A stretch of DNA of 64,000 bases. Origin: Kalaharituber pfeilii. Taxonomy: Eukaryota > Ascomycota > Pezizomycetes > Pezizales > Pezizaceae. How positions within the stretch are numbered: the first letter of the stretch is position 1; each line of letters opens with the position of its first letter. This document shows positions 44,651 through 57,527 of the stretch, one piece after another. The DNA is taken from assembly GCA_015179045.1 (NCBI GenBank), contig WHUZ01000034.1:124001-188000 (forward strand), given 5' to 3'. The position numbers were made by a program, and so were the translations under genes. Under the pieces are notes generated by a model that did not search any database, was not told the origin of the DNA, and saw nothing but the letters and a program-made list of their open reading frames with translations.

Positions 44651-45416
44651 TATGGCAACCGTTGATGACGGTTTTGCGAACCTTGAGGAGGTGACGTTCT
44701 TTTAAATGCCTGATTGTGAGATTCCTCCTTGGGAAGGGTGCAAAGCAAGTATGTAATCAATATCAATAGAGTCGTGAGATGAAGGTAAGCTGGGGGAGAT
44801 TTTGATATCCTGATATACAGTCTAAAATAAAAGTAGCACTAGGGGAGGTATATATTATATGTGTTGTAGGAGTAGCGAAAGTGGTATGATCCAGTCAAGC
44901 CGGTTGAACACCGCGATTTCCAAAGTTGATAGCCAAGTATAGACTTGAAGATCAGTTATTGGATAGGTAGTTCACATTGATGAAACAGTTTTTGGTAGGA
45001 GGGACAAGAGCCATATTTATCAGCTACGGTTTATGTGATCTTGTAGATGCCTCACTGTCAGGAGGTAAAGTGGGTCCAGGCTTGGTCAGTTCATCAGATA
45101 GTTTACTTTGCTCCGGAGGTATCTCTTGAAGTTGCAATTGCCCTAGGTGTTGCGCTTCGTGCCCTGCGAACCCGTTAAAACGCACTAGTATGTTTAGGAC
45201 GCCATGTTTCTTAATTCTTTCATTTATGTTCATAATATTTTTTTCCGGATTGTTCAACTGATGTCCGTGGTGAAATAGATTTGCGGATGTGTAGGCGAAA
45301 TCCTAGTAAATTGCATGCATAAAGCGAAATTCATGTGTGCAGCAGATCTCACACCTCTCATTGCTTAGTAGAGAAGCGTGCTAGGGTTCCTAGTCGCACG
45401 GGGGAAGAGAGAGAAA

Positions 45417-45447
<31 letters not shown>

Positions 45448-45687
45448 AAGGCATGGATATCTAACTTGCAAGATCTTTCTTCGTCTCATATTTCGAAGTT
45501 CTGACTTCAGCAATGAATGCAAAGTCACCATTGAGCCCTATCATGGAGATCATAGTGGGGCCACCCGTACGATGACGAAACAAATCTAGAGCGTGCAGTG
45601 CCGGGGAGATTTTCGCAAGTTCCTAAATGCGAAATTCTGAGTATCTCTGCATATAAACAAGCCACGCAAACGAGCGGAGCGGATTAG

Positions 45688-45693
<6 letters not shown>
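44651..45693. other. P450 upstream region, no gene seen
   Basis: Likely contains the P450 promoter; no clear TATA box close to the start. An A/G low-complexity tract lies at 45405-45450. Confidence 0.45.
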
Positions 45694-45718
<25 letters not shown>

Positions 45719-45756
45719 TCAATACTCGCATTCCGCCCGACGGGCTATGGCGAGAA
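45694..45756 (-). mobile_element. Ultra-short LINE tail insertion (family B), 12-bp target duplication
   Basis: 63-bp insert: about 45 bases matching the LINE 3' end (minus sense 'tcgccatagcccgtcggg') plus poly(A), seen as poly(T). GATTAGGTAGTT is at 45682-45693 and 45757-45768. Confidence 0.92.
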
Positions 45757-45768
45757 GATTAGGTAGTT

Positions 45769-46747
45769 ACTGCACCAGCTTATGAACATCTAAACCAGCT
45801 AGCAGACCGCACTGCAGCAGATCGATCTCGACTCCGTGTCTCATTCCTATGGCTAAATCTCCACGATTGATTCAGAGAAACTGTAGCCTGCTAGAGTTAG
45901 TCTGCAGTTTCACTACTTCCTATTGAGCCGCCATTCCAACCACCCCTAGGAAGGTCTGACATGGTATCTGCATCGATGTCAGTATCAACGGAAGTGCTAC
46001 TCATACTGATAGCTCCAATACAGGCTGCTGGTTTGATAAAACGTGCTTTTTTGTTCCTCCCATACATTTATTAATCAAAGTCGGATATTCCTACTGCAAC
46101 GGTCGGCATGCATCAGTGGCTATTTGCATGCGAAACTGACGTTGATGTCCCATTAATATATTTGATAACCAAGTGACAGGTGCAAGTAGCAGGTCTCTGG
46201 TAGAATACTATACCTCCGTGCCACGGTTACAGGGCCAAGCACTCATGCACTCATTACATCATGAATACGATTGCAGGTATGCAATATTCAGGCCTTTCTG
46301 GAGGGACCTTTCAAGGACTATTATTTGTCTGCTTTCGCGATATCCTCTTCCTTGATTGTTCATTCATTTGCAACATTTAATCTATTCGATTACTCTGGGG
46401 GACGAGGGGAGGTTTAGTACCAAGTACCTAAAGGTCATTTAGGTCCTTGGCCACCAATGTAATCCCGGGACTCGCGCGATAATGTTTGATCATAGAACCA
46501 CTCGGTCCGTTGCCCAGGTAAGCTCACCTGAGTTGGGTTGGAGGTGGGGTTCCTGTTGGGAACCTCAAAAAATTATGAATTCGACAGAAAGAAAGAGAAA
46601 ATTAAAAATAGGGTTTATTCCTTGTTAACTTTCGTTGAGTTGACTTGATTGGCGCGAAATAGAAATGAGCAAATAAGACCAGCGGAACCGTAGCCTGTTT
46701 CTTGCCCAGTCTGAGTCCAAATGGAGACCTCCATGGGTACTGTATTA
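45769..46747. other. Non-coding region, no gene seen
   Basis: No convincing frame or repeat recognised. Confidence 0.4.
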
Positions 46748-46749
46748 TA

Positions 46750-47554
46750 CAGTCTACCCTTGCTATACCGGATCGCTAAAATCTGGAACTTTTCGTCCGG
46801 TATAGCAAGGTTCCGGTATAGAATAAAATGCTTGGCAGACAGGGGGTGAAAATGGTTTCCAGATTTAAAATAATTACTGAAGTCGGAAATAAATGAAAAC
46901 ATCAAACATTCCCATATCCAACGAAATGCATCAATATGCGTCGTTCACAAAATCTAGAAAAACGTGCTTGAGAAATATCAACTATGTAAATGTCGACTAG
47001 AACCAAAGTTAAGTGAATTTGGTAAACATTTTTGAGATGTATTGGTAAGATCACTGTACTTTAACTCAACTTGGATATCCTAAGTATCTAACTTATTATT
47101 TACGGCTGACCAGTAGCGGTATCTACTTTGTCAGATATTATGAGACAAAGTGATAAGTGGCTAGCAATTGATCTCGGAAATGATAGTACATGGAAAAAGA
47201 AGCAATGAAGTGCTCAGTTTTCATTACTTGAACAACATTGTAGCAAGTGATGGTAGCAGCGGTAGCAGCGGCGATAGCACAAGCAGTGCAGCAGTAGTGG
47301 CAGCAGTGATGGCAGCCAAGTGTGAAATGGGGTAGTCTAAGATGTATTAGTATTAGTGTGTCCGGTATAGCAAATATTATTTGTATGGAGACAGGGGGTA
47401 CTTGTCTGGAGGTTTCTGTCCGGTCCGAAATTGTTAGGGTGTCCGGTATAGCAAGGGCGATTTGTATGGGGAACGGATGTCACGGCTAGAGGCCATCCGG
47501 TATAGCAAGGTTTCCGGTACGTATAGCGAGGTCCGGTATAGCAAGGGTAGACTG
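46750..47554. mobile_element. 805-bp pogo-like MITE with 23-bp TIRs, TA duplication
   Basis: The perfect 23-bp TIRs start CAGTCTACCCTTGCTATACC and are flanked by TA (46748-46749 and 47555-47556). A 'tccggtatagcaagg' word derived from the TIR recurs at least four more times inside, mostly near the right end. No transposase remains. CAGT at the ends and a TA target fit the pogo/Fot1 group. Confidence 0.88.
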
Positions 47555-47556
47555 TA

Positions 47557-50139
47557 GTGCAGAACAATCATTGCAAGCTATGCATATCTTGTCCCCCCTC
47601 TGCTTCCCATGCATACTGCATGCGGATAGGCTACTGAAATATATGAAACATAAAACAAGCTAGTGCATTAGTTCAGCGTCCATTCAGCGTAAGACTCGGG
47701 CCGGACGATCAGTAAAGTATCCGCTCAGGAACAATTCACTAACTGTTAATTTCATACACAAAGAATTGTTAATAGGACCTTATTATGTAGAACCTAAGGC
47801 GCCTGCATCCATGGCCAATGCTGGTGGGCGAAGGTTAGCCAACTTACGGAATGAATGCAAATGGATCATAAGTGAAGCCCCTTGTCCCCTTGATGCAAAC
47901 TTGGATAGTACTTTACAAGGGTAGGGGTCCCTCGTAACGTGAAAAACACCCATTTTGAGTCTGGCCTCCGGATCAAGATATACCGTTGGAATTTATCCAC
48001 CTTTCACCAGCCAGTGCTCGGAAACCCGAGAAACTAATGGCTTCCATTCAGCTTCATTATCGTCACAATAAGATTTTCCTCACAGTTCGAGACCGGTCAT
48101 TTTTGCACACACTACTCCTAGGGCGGAACAGAGGATTAGCGGATGTTTAGCAAGCAGCACAGTTGCGAATCCATAGCCGTTGTTTTTGAAACCATAATCA
48201 GTATTGGGGCTTCGCATGTTACATATATTATACTAAAATTTCAGAGACCAAGATCTTAAACCGATATGTACCTAGTTACTAAGCAAGGCTTCAATCTTGA
48301 ATCGAAATCGGGGACGGCATGCGGGGAGAGAATACCTTCTATGGATCTACCGCAGACTAGCAAAACTGCCAATGAGCAATCACCGTTCCTAGTCATTACA
48401 GATCTGTATTCAGGAAGCACGAGGTCGGTGGAATATTTCCAAGTGATGAAACTACTGTACGTCTGGTTGGGTTTAACATCTATCACTCTATAACGTCCGG
48501 TCAGCTATGAACTATTATTACCAATAAACCACGTTTGGATGTATAAACGCAAACGAAACGAGCTACAGAGCCTCGTATTGAAGACCGTCATTTATCTTAT
48601 GGGAAGTTCTAAAATGCAGTGCGAACAGAGGTGGGTCCAGTAAGGTGTATCTAGTCAATCTTTAGAATTTGTATGGAAGATAACTTCTCAATATGTGACA
48701 AGTACTTGAGAGTAGGATAAAATACACAGAAGCGTTATGCATGCATAACGTACACTATCTGATAGGGGGTCAAAAGTGAAGTAGGTATGACTTTTTATCA
48801 GAACAGTATGTTTGACATAAAAATATGACATACTTAATTTCAACTGCATATCAGTTAATAAATTGTTGTATAATTACAGCCGTAATAGCTCAAAGCTGAT
48901 CTAGTGCACTTCTAAGTAATAACAGGGGCTGTTCTTTTGTTATTTTGTCCCACTCTTCCTGAGGTTTTCCACCTTATTTGTACATTCATCGCGTACAATA
49001 ATCTTTCTGACGTGCTGAACTTGAGTAGTTTCTCGATTGTAAATTTCATGACTGAAATCTTCATTTCGTCATTGTATGCAGGCTTCAGCAGGTGATTCGA
49101 GGCTATGACTAGGAAATGGATTTCTGTAAGTTGGTTGAAAAACAAAGAATTAAAGTATGTTCTTCTGTGAAGCGTGTAGGATACTATGGAAGATATGTGT
49201 ATCATAGACTAACAAGTATTACATACCCAAAAGGCCAACTCTATCCTAGCAACTATCCCTGTCACATTGTATGCAACTTTTTGCGCTTCTGAAGGCTTAC
49301 CCTTGCCCCGATTACAATACCTTCACCACGAATCCAGGGGCGCCTCGGATTATTTCTACAGAGCCATAAGCCGGCTCTGGAGTTATTCTCCCTACCATCC
49401 TTGCATGGGAAATATCAATCTCGACCGAAGGCATTCTCCGTTAACTACATTAATGTAGCAGATAAGGGTACCGAGGTCTTTCGGCTACAGTGTTTGAGCG
49501 ATTCAGATTGAGCATTCCTTAGAAATCCTCCTTCATCTGACAACTGCGTTTCAATGTTCAGTCCTGTCCGGGTTAAGCGTACAGCTCTAGGAGGTACTCC
49601 AACAGGAAGCTCAAGCAAAGGCCATTGTTTGAATGAATTGGAAGGCACTTGACTATTCAGACTCAAAGTTCACTGTAGCGCTCCAGGTGGCAGTGGTCCT
49701 GGTGGTATCATATGCTATCATCTTGGCATGGCTCTCATGCCGCCGCCTCATGAGACTCCAGTATAGCAAGGAAATTGTTGGAGCTGCAGATTGCTAGGTC
49801 ATAGAAGTAATACGATACCGATATTATCATGACTAAATATTGATGCCAGGGCTATCGACAGCCTGCCGCATGCTAAGGCGACCGATCTTCTTTCTAATTT
49901 ATAAAGGTATCTGAATTAGACCTCTCTTTACCTAACGATCTACAGTGCAGTCAGATTTGTTTCATTTCACGTTGCTCCATGGTACCACAGCTGTACTCAA
50001 GTACATCATATTCCAATGTCACTACATGTTACAGTGCATATAATCCTTGCAAGCGTCTTGTGCAAGAACAGATTGCCATCTTACAGTAAACTGTAGGGCG
50101 TTGGTACTGTGATAATTCGAAACTTAACTTTCTAGTGCT

Positions 50140-50140
<1 letters not shown>
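47557..50140. other. Non-coding region, no gene seen
   Basis: 2.6 kb without recognisable gene, RNA or repeat. Short frames on both strands have no recognisable motifs and no consistent splice structure. Confidence 0.45.
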
Positions 50141-50173
<33 letters not shown>

Positions 50174-50217
50174 TGGTTCACATAACCCCGCATACAAGCT
50201 ACAAGCCTATGGCAGGA
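50141..50217 (-). mobile_element. Retroinsertion tail (family A), target duplication not found
   Basis: A 32-T run followed by 'cacataaccccgcatacaag' is the minus-sense form of tail family A. No clear flanking duplication could be seen. Confidence 0.65.
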
Positions 50218-50704
50218 AGTACTAGGATTTCAGAGCTATCAAAGAAAGAGGTTTTCTCTTAAATGGTTGCTGCAGAAATGAAGGGAGGTTCTCTGCAAGG
50301 TGAATGTTCAGTGATCATGACATGTTTCTTTTTCCCGTCTCCCCATGCTATGATATAGTCGGACTTTGCATACAAGCAGAGTACTTATTGCTGAGTTTTC
50401 AGACGTTCCGCCCAGATTCTGGTTTGAGATTATCAGATTTCGCGACCAGACAGATAAATCTGTCTTGGATCCCTTGAATCCCTGGAATACCTGTCCGTTC
50501 AACTGCATGCAGCCCGAAGTAATCCCCGGTTTCAAGGTCGTGCTTGACCGGGTACGACCTTCTCGGGTGCTTGTGCATCCAGTAAGCCACGCATCCGAGT
50601 CATCATGCGTGCAACAACGTTTAATCTTCACGCCTGTGGGCGACAACCGTACCAGCAAAACCAATGCTAGATCGGGTATCGGGGAGGCTTAATTTGGCGG
50701 TCCT
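50218..50704. other. Non-coding region, no gene seen
   Basis: Overlapping frames on both strands (50308-50692) have no recognisable domain. Confidence 0.35.
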
Positions 50705-50717
50705 GTCTGAGGTTGGT

Positions 50718-50907
50718 CAGAAACCAGAAGAACCGTCCGGAAGTTTCTGGAATCAGGTTTTCTAGAAGGGGAGAGGAGGGGGGGGTGGAACGGGGACGTG
50801 TATGCAGAACTTCCTTTGCTAAGCCTGTCTCCGGGCTTTGAGGGCTTGCCCAGGGACCCTGCTATGGCATAGCGCTGCAAGCGGGGTTACGTGATTTAGA
50901 AAAAAAG

Positions 50908-50933
<26 letters not shown>
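50718..50933 (+). mobile_element. 216-bp retroinsertion (tail family A), 13-bp target duplication
   Basis: Longest family A copy. About 170 bases precede a ~40-base A-rich tail, with 'gcaagcggggttacgtgatt' at the tail junction. GTCTGAGGTTGGT is at 50705-50717 and 50934-50946. The longer body is the best window onto the parent element; it shows no frame that I recognise. Confidence 0.9.
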
Positions 50934-50938
<5 letters not shown>

Positions 50939-50946
50939 AGGTTGGT

Positions 50947-51778
50947 TGAATTCAGGAATGTGTTAGTCTGATGTCTGTACAATTCAGATGACGAGTTAAT
51001 TCCGATAGAATTGAAATTTTATTGATATCGGAGGACATCGCTTTTCACTCGCGATTGGTTTTGATTGCGAAAGTTTAACTGCTCGGGTTTGAGGAGCTTG
51101 TTGAGAGTGCGCTTGAAGGTGTCGCTGCGCAAAGATCATTTGAGTAAAAAAACATCAGATCGTGTGCTGGAAAAAAATTTTTTTTCCCAACCACGCACTG
51201 AGCGTCCATATGTTAATTCTGCAGAAGGATACTGCGCGTTAGCCAGGTTTGTTGCAAGTGCTAGCGAGCAGCAGTACCGGAATATTTTCCATCGACACTC
51301 ACCCACATCAAATTGCCTAGAGAGAGCTCCTAATCAACCTACAATACCAGTTGATGAGATAGCACTGCTTTCTTTCCTCCCTTTTGTACTGTACTGTATA
51401 ACTGTAAGTAGTGTTTGTTATTTGCGGCATGTACGCTTCCAATAACAAGGATCCAATGGTTGGACTTGCGCAAACATGGATATAGTTGATACAGTGATTA
51501 GCCTTGCTCCTTTCAGGTGTAGGTTCCTTATGGATAGATTGCTGCATCAACGTACACATCTCCAATGTACCTGCGCTACAGATTGGGGATAACTCTTGAT
51601 TTTGATTGCAAAAGTGGGGATGACCGCCGATGCTTCCCGGTTAATAGGGTATACAGGCCGATTGTTGTTTTCGTATTGTACAATATTGTACATGAAAAGC
51701 GTATTAGATTTATAGTGGTAGGAAGCTGTGGAGTGCTACTTTGCGGCACGTTTACCCCCCAGAGGAGATCTATCAGAC
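50947..51778. other. Non-coding region, no gene seen
   Basis: A 126-codon frame at 51065-51445 has no recognisable domain and no good gene context. Confidence 0.35.
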
Positions 51779-51780
51779 TA

Positions 51781-52490
51781 CAGGTCACCGTGGCTATAAC
51801 GAAGGCAAAGAGTCTGACCAGTTTTCTTCACTATAGCCAGTTTTCACTATAGTGAGGGGTCACGTGCTGGCCCCCAAGGTAGGCAGGGGGTGAAGAAATT
51901 GTCAAATGTTGAAATTTTCAGTGTATGATATTCAGATCTTAAGTGTGAATTCAGTTCCTTACCAAACTGCCAATATCATGCCTTCTCGACGCCGCTCTGG
52001 ATGCCCAGCTCTAGATAAATAGAAGATTTGTGATGCTCGCCAGGAAGTGGGACAATGCCCAAGAGAAATGACTTCAGAAGACTTATGCAAATTATTTCCT
52101 AATCCTGATGGCAAGCTAATGGCATTATCTTCAATGCCTATGATATTGAAGCAGTCAGATACACTAAAAGTTTTATTTTTCTTTTTGTATTGAGTGTAAT
52201 AATTAATAATTAATGAAGGAAAGAGAGAGAGAAATAACTTGAATTAAATTACCACTCTGCTAAGCCTATTACATAAGGCAGCACAAGGCCACCCCCCAGT
52301 ATTTCACTATAGCAAGTAAACTTTACCTGTAGCTGAATTAATTAGTCCTGAAAAGTTCTTCACTTTCACTATTGCACTTCTTTTCACTATAGCCAGGGCG
52401 TTTTCGGTGCGTGCGCAAACAATCTCGCCCATTCCTTCACTACAGCCAGAATTTCACTATCAAGAGTTTCATTATAGCCAGGGTCACCTG
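51781..52490 (+). mobile_element. 710-bp pogo-like element with transposase HTH remnant
   Basis: Ends CAGGTCACCGTGGCTATAAC and its near-perfect inverted partner are flanked by TA (51779-51780 and 52491-52492). 'cactatagccag' words recur near both ends. Inside, 51979-52194 reads MPSRRRSGCPALDK, then one TAG, then KICDARQEVGQCPREMTSED and an LKQSDTLK segment. This resembles the N-terminal psq/CENP-B helix-turn-helix of pogo transposases. The catalytic part is missing, so it is a deletion derivative. Confidence 0.8.
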
Positions 52491-52492
52491 TA

Positions 52493-53894
52493 GTAGAACG
52501 TATTCTTCCTATTCCCAAGTAAACCTGCAAGCTCGGGGTATGTTAAATAAAGTGATAAGATAATTACCTGATTGCTATCCGTATTTGGTAGTTCGACTGA
52601 AGCTCTTGCCAGGTCATCTTAATTTCAGGCATGTAAATGTACTGGGCTCGGGGGTGAGCCGCTTAACTTCAGCCCTCGAGGTAGGTATATAACCTAAACG
52701 ACGTTGTCCGCATGGACAGCTACTCTTGCGCCGACTCCATGGTGAGCGGTGTTCGCAACCACGTGACGCCAACGAGATCAAGAATTAATTTTACCACTGT
52801 GACATAAGCGACAATGTTATCAAGTCTTGCAACAAAATTCAGGAATGGGCATACGCACGCTGTCCAATATGCCAGACGTTTATCGTCTCCCTAGTGTGAG
52901 GCGAGGTATCAAATCAATTCACTCAAGATCTAGGTATCAGTTGTTATTTGACCGGACACGCAGCGTGTAATTATTTGTTCTTATGTAGTTGTCATCAAGC
53001 TTTGTGATTTCCCTGAAGCATCAGAGTTGTATACCTCCTGTGTTTGGGAATGCCCAGAGCGCTACGAAGAAAATTTTTCACACTGATGGGTACCAAGGTT
53101 TGTGTATAATGGCATGTCGCTTGAGTCCTTCCTAGAAGCCTTGAGGTATGGAAGCACACCTAACACAGCTATCAAGACAAGCGAGTTACCAAAATTTACT
53201 TCCTGAAACTTCCAGGATTCCTAATATTTCACGGATTGTGAAAACTGACATCAGACTGTATGAGGTTACAGGCTTGGGAGCCCTTGGGTGACAAAATTTG
53301 TATGGGGCTTACTGTGTCGAGCTCGGTAGTTATTCAGACGAGGCCGGCAGGTGTCATCAGTTAGTCTGCCGCTTATCCGAGAACTCGCTGCCTCTGACTC
53401 GATTGCCATGTTGGTGGCTACCAGCCTCAAATCCAACAGCTTGGACTGGAGAATTCACAACACCATTCTGAAACATCTCTCTGCAGATGACATGATGGTC
53501 TCTTAAGGGCTTGCTTCCCATTGTAACAGGGAAGTGGTTATTTGCAGGAATACCCCAGACTTCCAGAATGTGAATAACTGAGGTGATCGTGACAATTCAT
53601 TGTTTTCATACCAAGACTACTATTTTTTGGCCTCCACCTTGTTGGCAGTAATGGTTCACCGTGTGTATTTGGGATTGCTCAAGCTAGTCGAGAAAGTAAA
53701 CTTATATTAGGTACTTATGCACTTGCGTGAAAGGGAATTTCAGACGGGTTGACTTCAAAAACTACATGATTTTCAATGTAGTCGTCAATTCTGGGGCGGG
53801 AACCGTACGTTGGGGTACGGGTAAGTCTTCAGAAGCGCATACAATGTGACAGGGATAGTTGCCAGAATAGAGTCCACCTGTTTGTTATTACCAA
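52493..53894. other. Non-coding region, no gene seen
   Basis: 1.4 kb with no recognisable gene or repeat. Confidence 0.4.
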
Positions 53895-54060
53895 CCAGTA
53901 TCAAACTTTCGAAGAAATAGTTATAGACTTTGTCAGAGAACTACTAGAGTCAGAAGGCTTCAATGCTATCCTTGTTATTACCACTCGCTTTACTAAAGTC
54001 CAGTAATATATACTAGCACAAATGACTCTAATTTACCTCTGTCTGCTGGAAAGAAATTAA
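53895..54060 (+). pseudogene. Gypsy integrase relic
   Basis: The translation FEEIVIDFVRELLESEGFNAI...TRFTKVQ with a stop matches the integrase core segment of Gypsy-B at 25612 (AMDFVGELPETEGFNAV). Only about 50 codons survive. Confidence 0.75.
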
Positions 54061-54398
54061 TACCGTCACTGATCGGGATCCGGCGCATTACTGGGATCCG
54101 GCGCACTTCCAGAGTTAAATAACAGCCTCCTGTAAGGCCAAGTCTTCATAGAAGATAACCAAATTGCATATACAGCTTGGAGAGGTATAGGAAAGTAAGT
54201 TAGCCAATTGGAAGTTATGAATAATACTCTATGGTGGTAGTTGCCCAATTAGGCATCTGAACTCCATGTAGGTGTAAAATGGCAAGATGGCTATTTAGGA
54301 CCTTGAGCAAGTGCATATACCTTCTGTCGTATGTATTCAGAAGATCTGGAATATTTTATGATAATTGGATACATATGGAACAAGTAGTGAGCTAATAT

Positions 54399-54697
54399 TA
54401 GTGAGCGGCACGAGCCGAGCCAGCTCGAGCTCAAACGAGCCAAGATCATGCTAGTGTTTTTCTTGACAGCTCGCTAAAATACTTAGCCAGTGCAAGGTTT
54501 CATAAACTGTAAATACCTACTATAATAATAATTAGAGACTTGGAGCTCATTCTGACCTACCAACAACTTCGAAATGCACAATTTACCTGATAGTAGTGAG
54601 AAAGATGAAAATTTAGCTTAGTTTAGTTTAGTTTGTCAATATTATGTATATAATCAATCCTGGCTCGAGCTCACCCTCTAGCTCGTGCCGCTCACTA
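54399..54697. mobile_element. 299-bp hAT-type MITE with 8-bp target duplication
   Basis: TIRs start TAGTGAGCGGCACGAGC. GCTAATAT is duplicated at 54391-54398 and 54698-54705. An 8-bp duplication and TAGTG ends are hAT hallmarks. No coding content. Confidence 0.9.
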
Positions 54698-54729
54698 GCT
54701 AATATCCATATATATATTTTTACTACTAG

Positions 54730-56620
54730 AAGTTAATTTTATTCAGACTATGATAGTCTACACATAGGCATCGTGAGCCATCTTTCTTTCATACGAAAAG
54801 GATAGGTATACCTGCTAGACTCCTACTGTTTCTGATCTTTTCAATAGGCTCATGCTCAGCAAGATAGGCTCTGAATGCTTCTTCTTTTTTCTATGTCATT
54901 TTATAAGTAGCCAAATTTGATATCTTTGTAATAGGGTCTATAATTTCATGGTCCTATTTTTGGTATAATGGCAGCTTGTCAGCTAAGAAGACTTGTTCGT
55001 ATACACTATAGTTAGTAGACAAGTCTGCTAAGAGTAGTATATCGCCTTCTTCGAAGTCTTCGTCAGTAAGAATATTAATTTCTGGGATTCTCCTTTCTTG
55101 GTATAGAATTACTAGTCCACTTGAATGAACTAGCTGCCTCTTAACTGAATCGATGTTCAAGTGATTTTCTACTAGCCATGAAAGGCCTAGAAGTATATCA
55201 CACTATCCAAGATTATCAAGAACTTCTGCATCAAGGGTATATAGAGGCGTTCCTACATTTACTACCTTTATTGCTATCTGGGTCTCCATGGCTACTAGCT
55301 TGAAACTGAATGTCGTGTTAATCATATTTTTAGATACTAGCTTCGAGCCATCTTCCTGTGAGATGCTGATCTCTCTCTTTCTGTAATGGATGCCAATTTT
55401 TTATACTATTCGTTTACTGACAACAGGTGCTGACGCAGCTGTATCAATAATTGCTTCCATATTAGTCTTGTTCGCTAATTCTATTCGTTCTGTAAGTAGT
55501 GATGAATGGCGCAGTGTACGGCCAGTACGGGACACCATGCCCCTTAATCTTTTCCCTAGTTGCTGAGTTCCTGATCCTTATTATCTGAGGTAAGTTCTGT
55601 GATTCTTAGCTCTGGCGTGTCAGTAGTAGCAGCATTTTCAAGTCTTTTCTGTTTTGGTAGTAGCTTGACTGCTGGTTCTGGTTGTTTGGTCATAGTACGA
55701 TACCCAGTTTTGCAATCTCTTCCTATATGCCCTTTGCCACCACATTTGAAGTATAATCCTTCTTTTATCCTTCGATCCTTCTCCTCCTTTATTACATAGT
55801 TACTTTTACTACTTGATGTTGTGCTATTGCTGGTAGTTGTAGATTGATCGGTCTGCTTTATGTTGGGCTGTGATGTTCTTGACTTGTTTGACTTTGATTC
55901 AAAGCATGTCCCAGCCTTGACTGCCATACCTTTCCACTTTTCGTAGTTATCGAGTGGTGCGCATTGGCCTTCCAAGGCATTGTGTAGTTCCAGTTTCAAC
56001 CTCTCTTCCACTATGAAGGGTAGAAAATCTCGTGGAATTTTAGCGTGAAGGTTCAGCCTCTCAAGTTCTATAAAGAAGTCCACAATAGTGCCGGTTTGAC
56101 ACAGGTGTTTAATATCCACTACATTTTTGAGGCGTTGGGTGGGATCTCCATAAGCTTTCTTGAGCTCGACTTCTGCTTCCTCAAGGCTATCGAATGTATC
56201 TTCACTACTCTCCCACTAGGCAAGTGCTTTGCCTGTCATGCAGGTGCCCAGTAGTTCAAGTGCGAAGTCTGAATCTGAGATCACATTTATCCGTAGGTAC
56301 TTGTGGAATCGGTAGAGAAAACTGTGCACTTCCCTCCCATTGAAACTTGGTCCCTTAAGCTGTATCTTCTTGAGTATACGCTCATGGGCATCTGTATCAA
56401 TGCGCGAGAGCGTAGAAGCTGAAGATGCTGGTGTGGCTGGCCTTGCCGGCATGGCTAAAGGGACCGGCGTAGCTGGAGTGGCCGGCATAGCTGAGGGTGC
56501 CGGCAGTTGTTCCCTGAAGGTTCCCATCATAGCCTCGAGGGTCTGCAGCCGGTCTGCGTATGTCTGCGAAGGTTCTGGTTGCTCCTTGAAGCTTGACCAT
56601 CTCTCGAAGGCAGAAGGCTC
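54730..56620 (-). pseudogene. Truncated gypsy gag and protease
   Basis: On the minus strand gag runs from about 56600, with Ala/Pro-rich repeats (residues near 56530-56400) and a capsid-like domain. One TAG lies at 56216. A knuckle YFKCGGKGHIGRDC lies near 55740, where the first Cys is Tyr (G-to-A). The protease follows with IIDTAASAPVV (about 55450) and the VDILLGLSWL-type block interrupted by a stop near 55200. The frame fades at about 54730. RT and LTRs are absent. Confidence 0.82.
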
Positions 56621-56939
56621 TCCTTATATAGCCAGCTCCCGTGCATGCCCACTGTATGTTCTATTGCTAATGCTATCTATGCTTAACAATCGATATCAAT
56701 GCTTAACAATCAATAACAATGTCTGAGGCTGTGCACAACAAGCCTACGCGTACTCTTGCCACTCAATGGCGCAACTCACTCAACCATGCGTTCCGCTTGT
56801 GATACGCTTCCGTGACCCGACCTGTCAATTGTATTGCCCTGCTGTAGCTATCGGTTGATCAAGCCGAATGGTCCCTAGCAGCCTTATAGGTCAACTCAGG
56901 TGGATATCCCCAGCCTCTCTGGGTAGGCCCGTGACATCA

Positions 56940-57523
56940 ATAATCTATTAAATTGAGCTCATTCCACTATATCTCATATCATCAATCAGAAACCTGTCAT
57001 ATCTATCAAATTCAGCTGATATTGCCTCATCGCTTGCCGTCAAGAGAGGCCTGCTATACCTATTGAGGTGAACTCATCCTGCCAACTCTCGCGCTGTCAA
57101 GGGAGATGTGCTATACCTATTAAATTGAGCTCATATTGCCTCATCACGCCCGATCGAGACAGACTTGCTGTACCTGTCATTCAGCTCATGTTGCCACATC
57201 TCGTACTGTTGTGTAGGACCTGACATATATGTTAAATTGAGCTCATTCTACTATATCTCGCACCATTATATAGGACCTCTTATACCTGCCAACTTCAGCT
57301 TACTGTAATCTGCCGTATCTTGTACTATTGTATAGAATCTGTCATACTGGTCAAATTCGGCTCATTCTGCCATTTCTCGCACCATCAAGGGAGACCTTCC
57401 ATACCTGTCAAATGCAGCTTATCTTGTCTCATCACCCGCTATCAAGAGAGATGTACCATACCTATTAAATTGAGCTCATTTTGTCATAGCTCATGCTATT
57501 GTATAGGATCTATCATACTAGTT
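56940..57523 (+). repeat. ~60-bp satellite
   Basis: About ten degenerate units containing 'aaattgagctcattctgcc', 'atatctcgcacc' and 'atacctgtcaaattcagctc'. The array resumes at 58748 beyond the LINE block and fades near 58830. Confidence 0.8.
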
Positions 57524-57527
57524 AAAT

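Noticed and set aside
47557..50140. Genes on short frames in this interval
   Set aside because: No motifs, no splice-consistent extension and overlapping frames on both strands.
53000..53750. A hidden gene near 53 kb
   Set aside because: Frames are short and broken in all phases and no motif was recognised.
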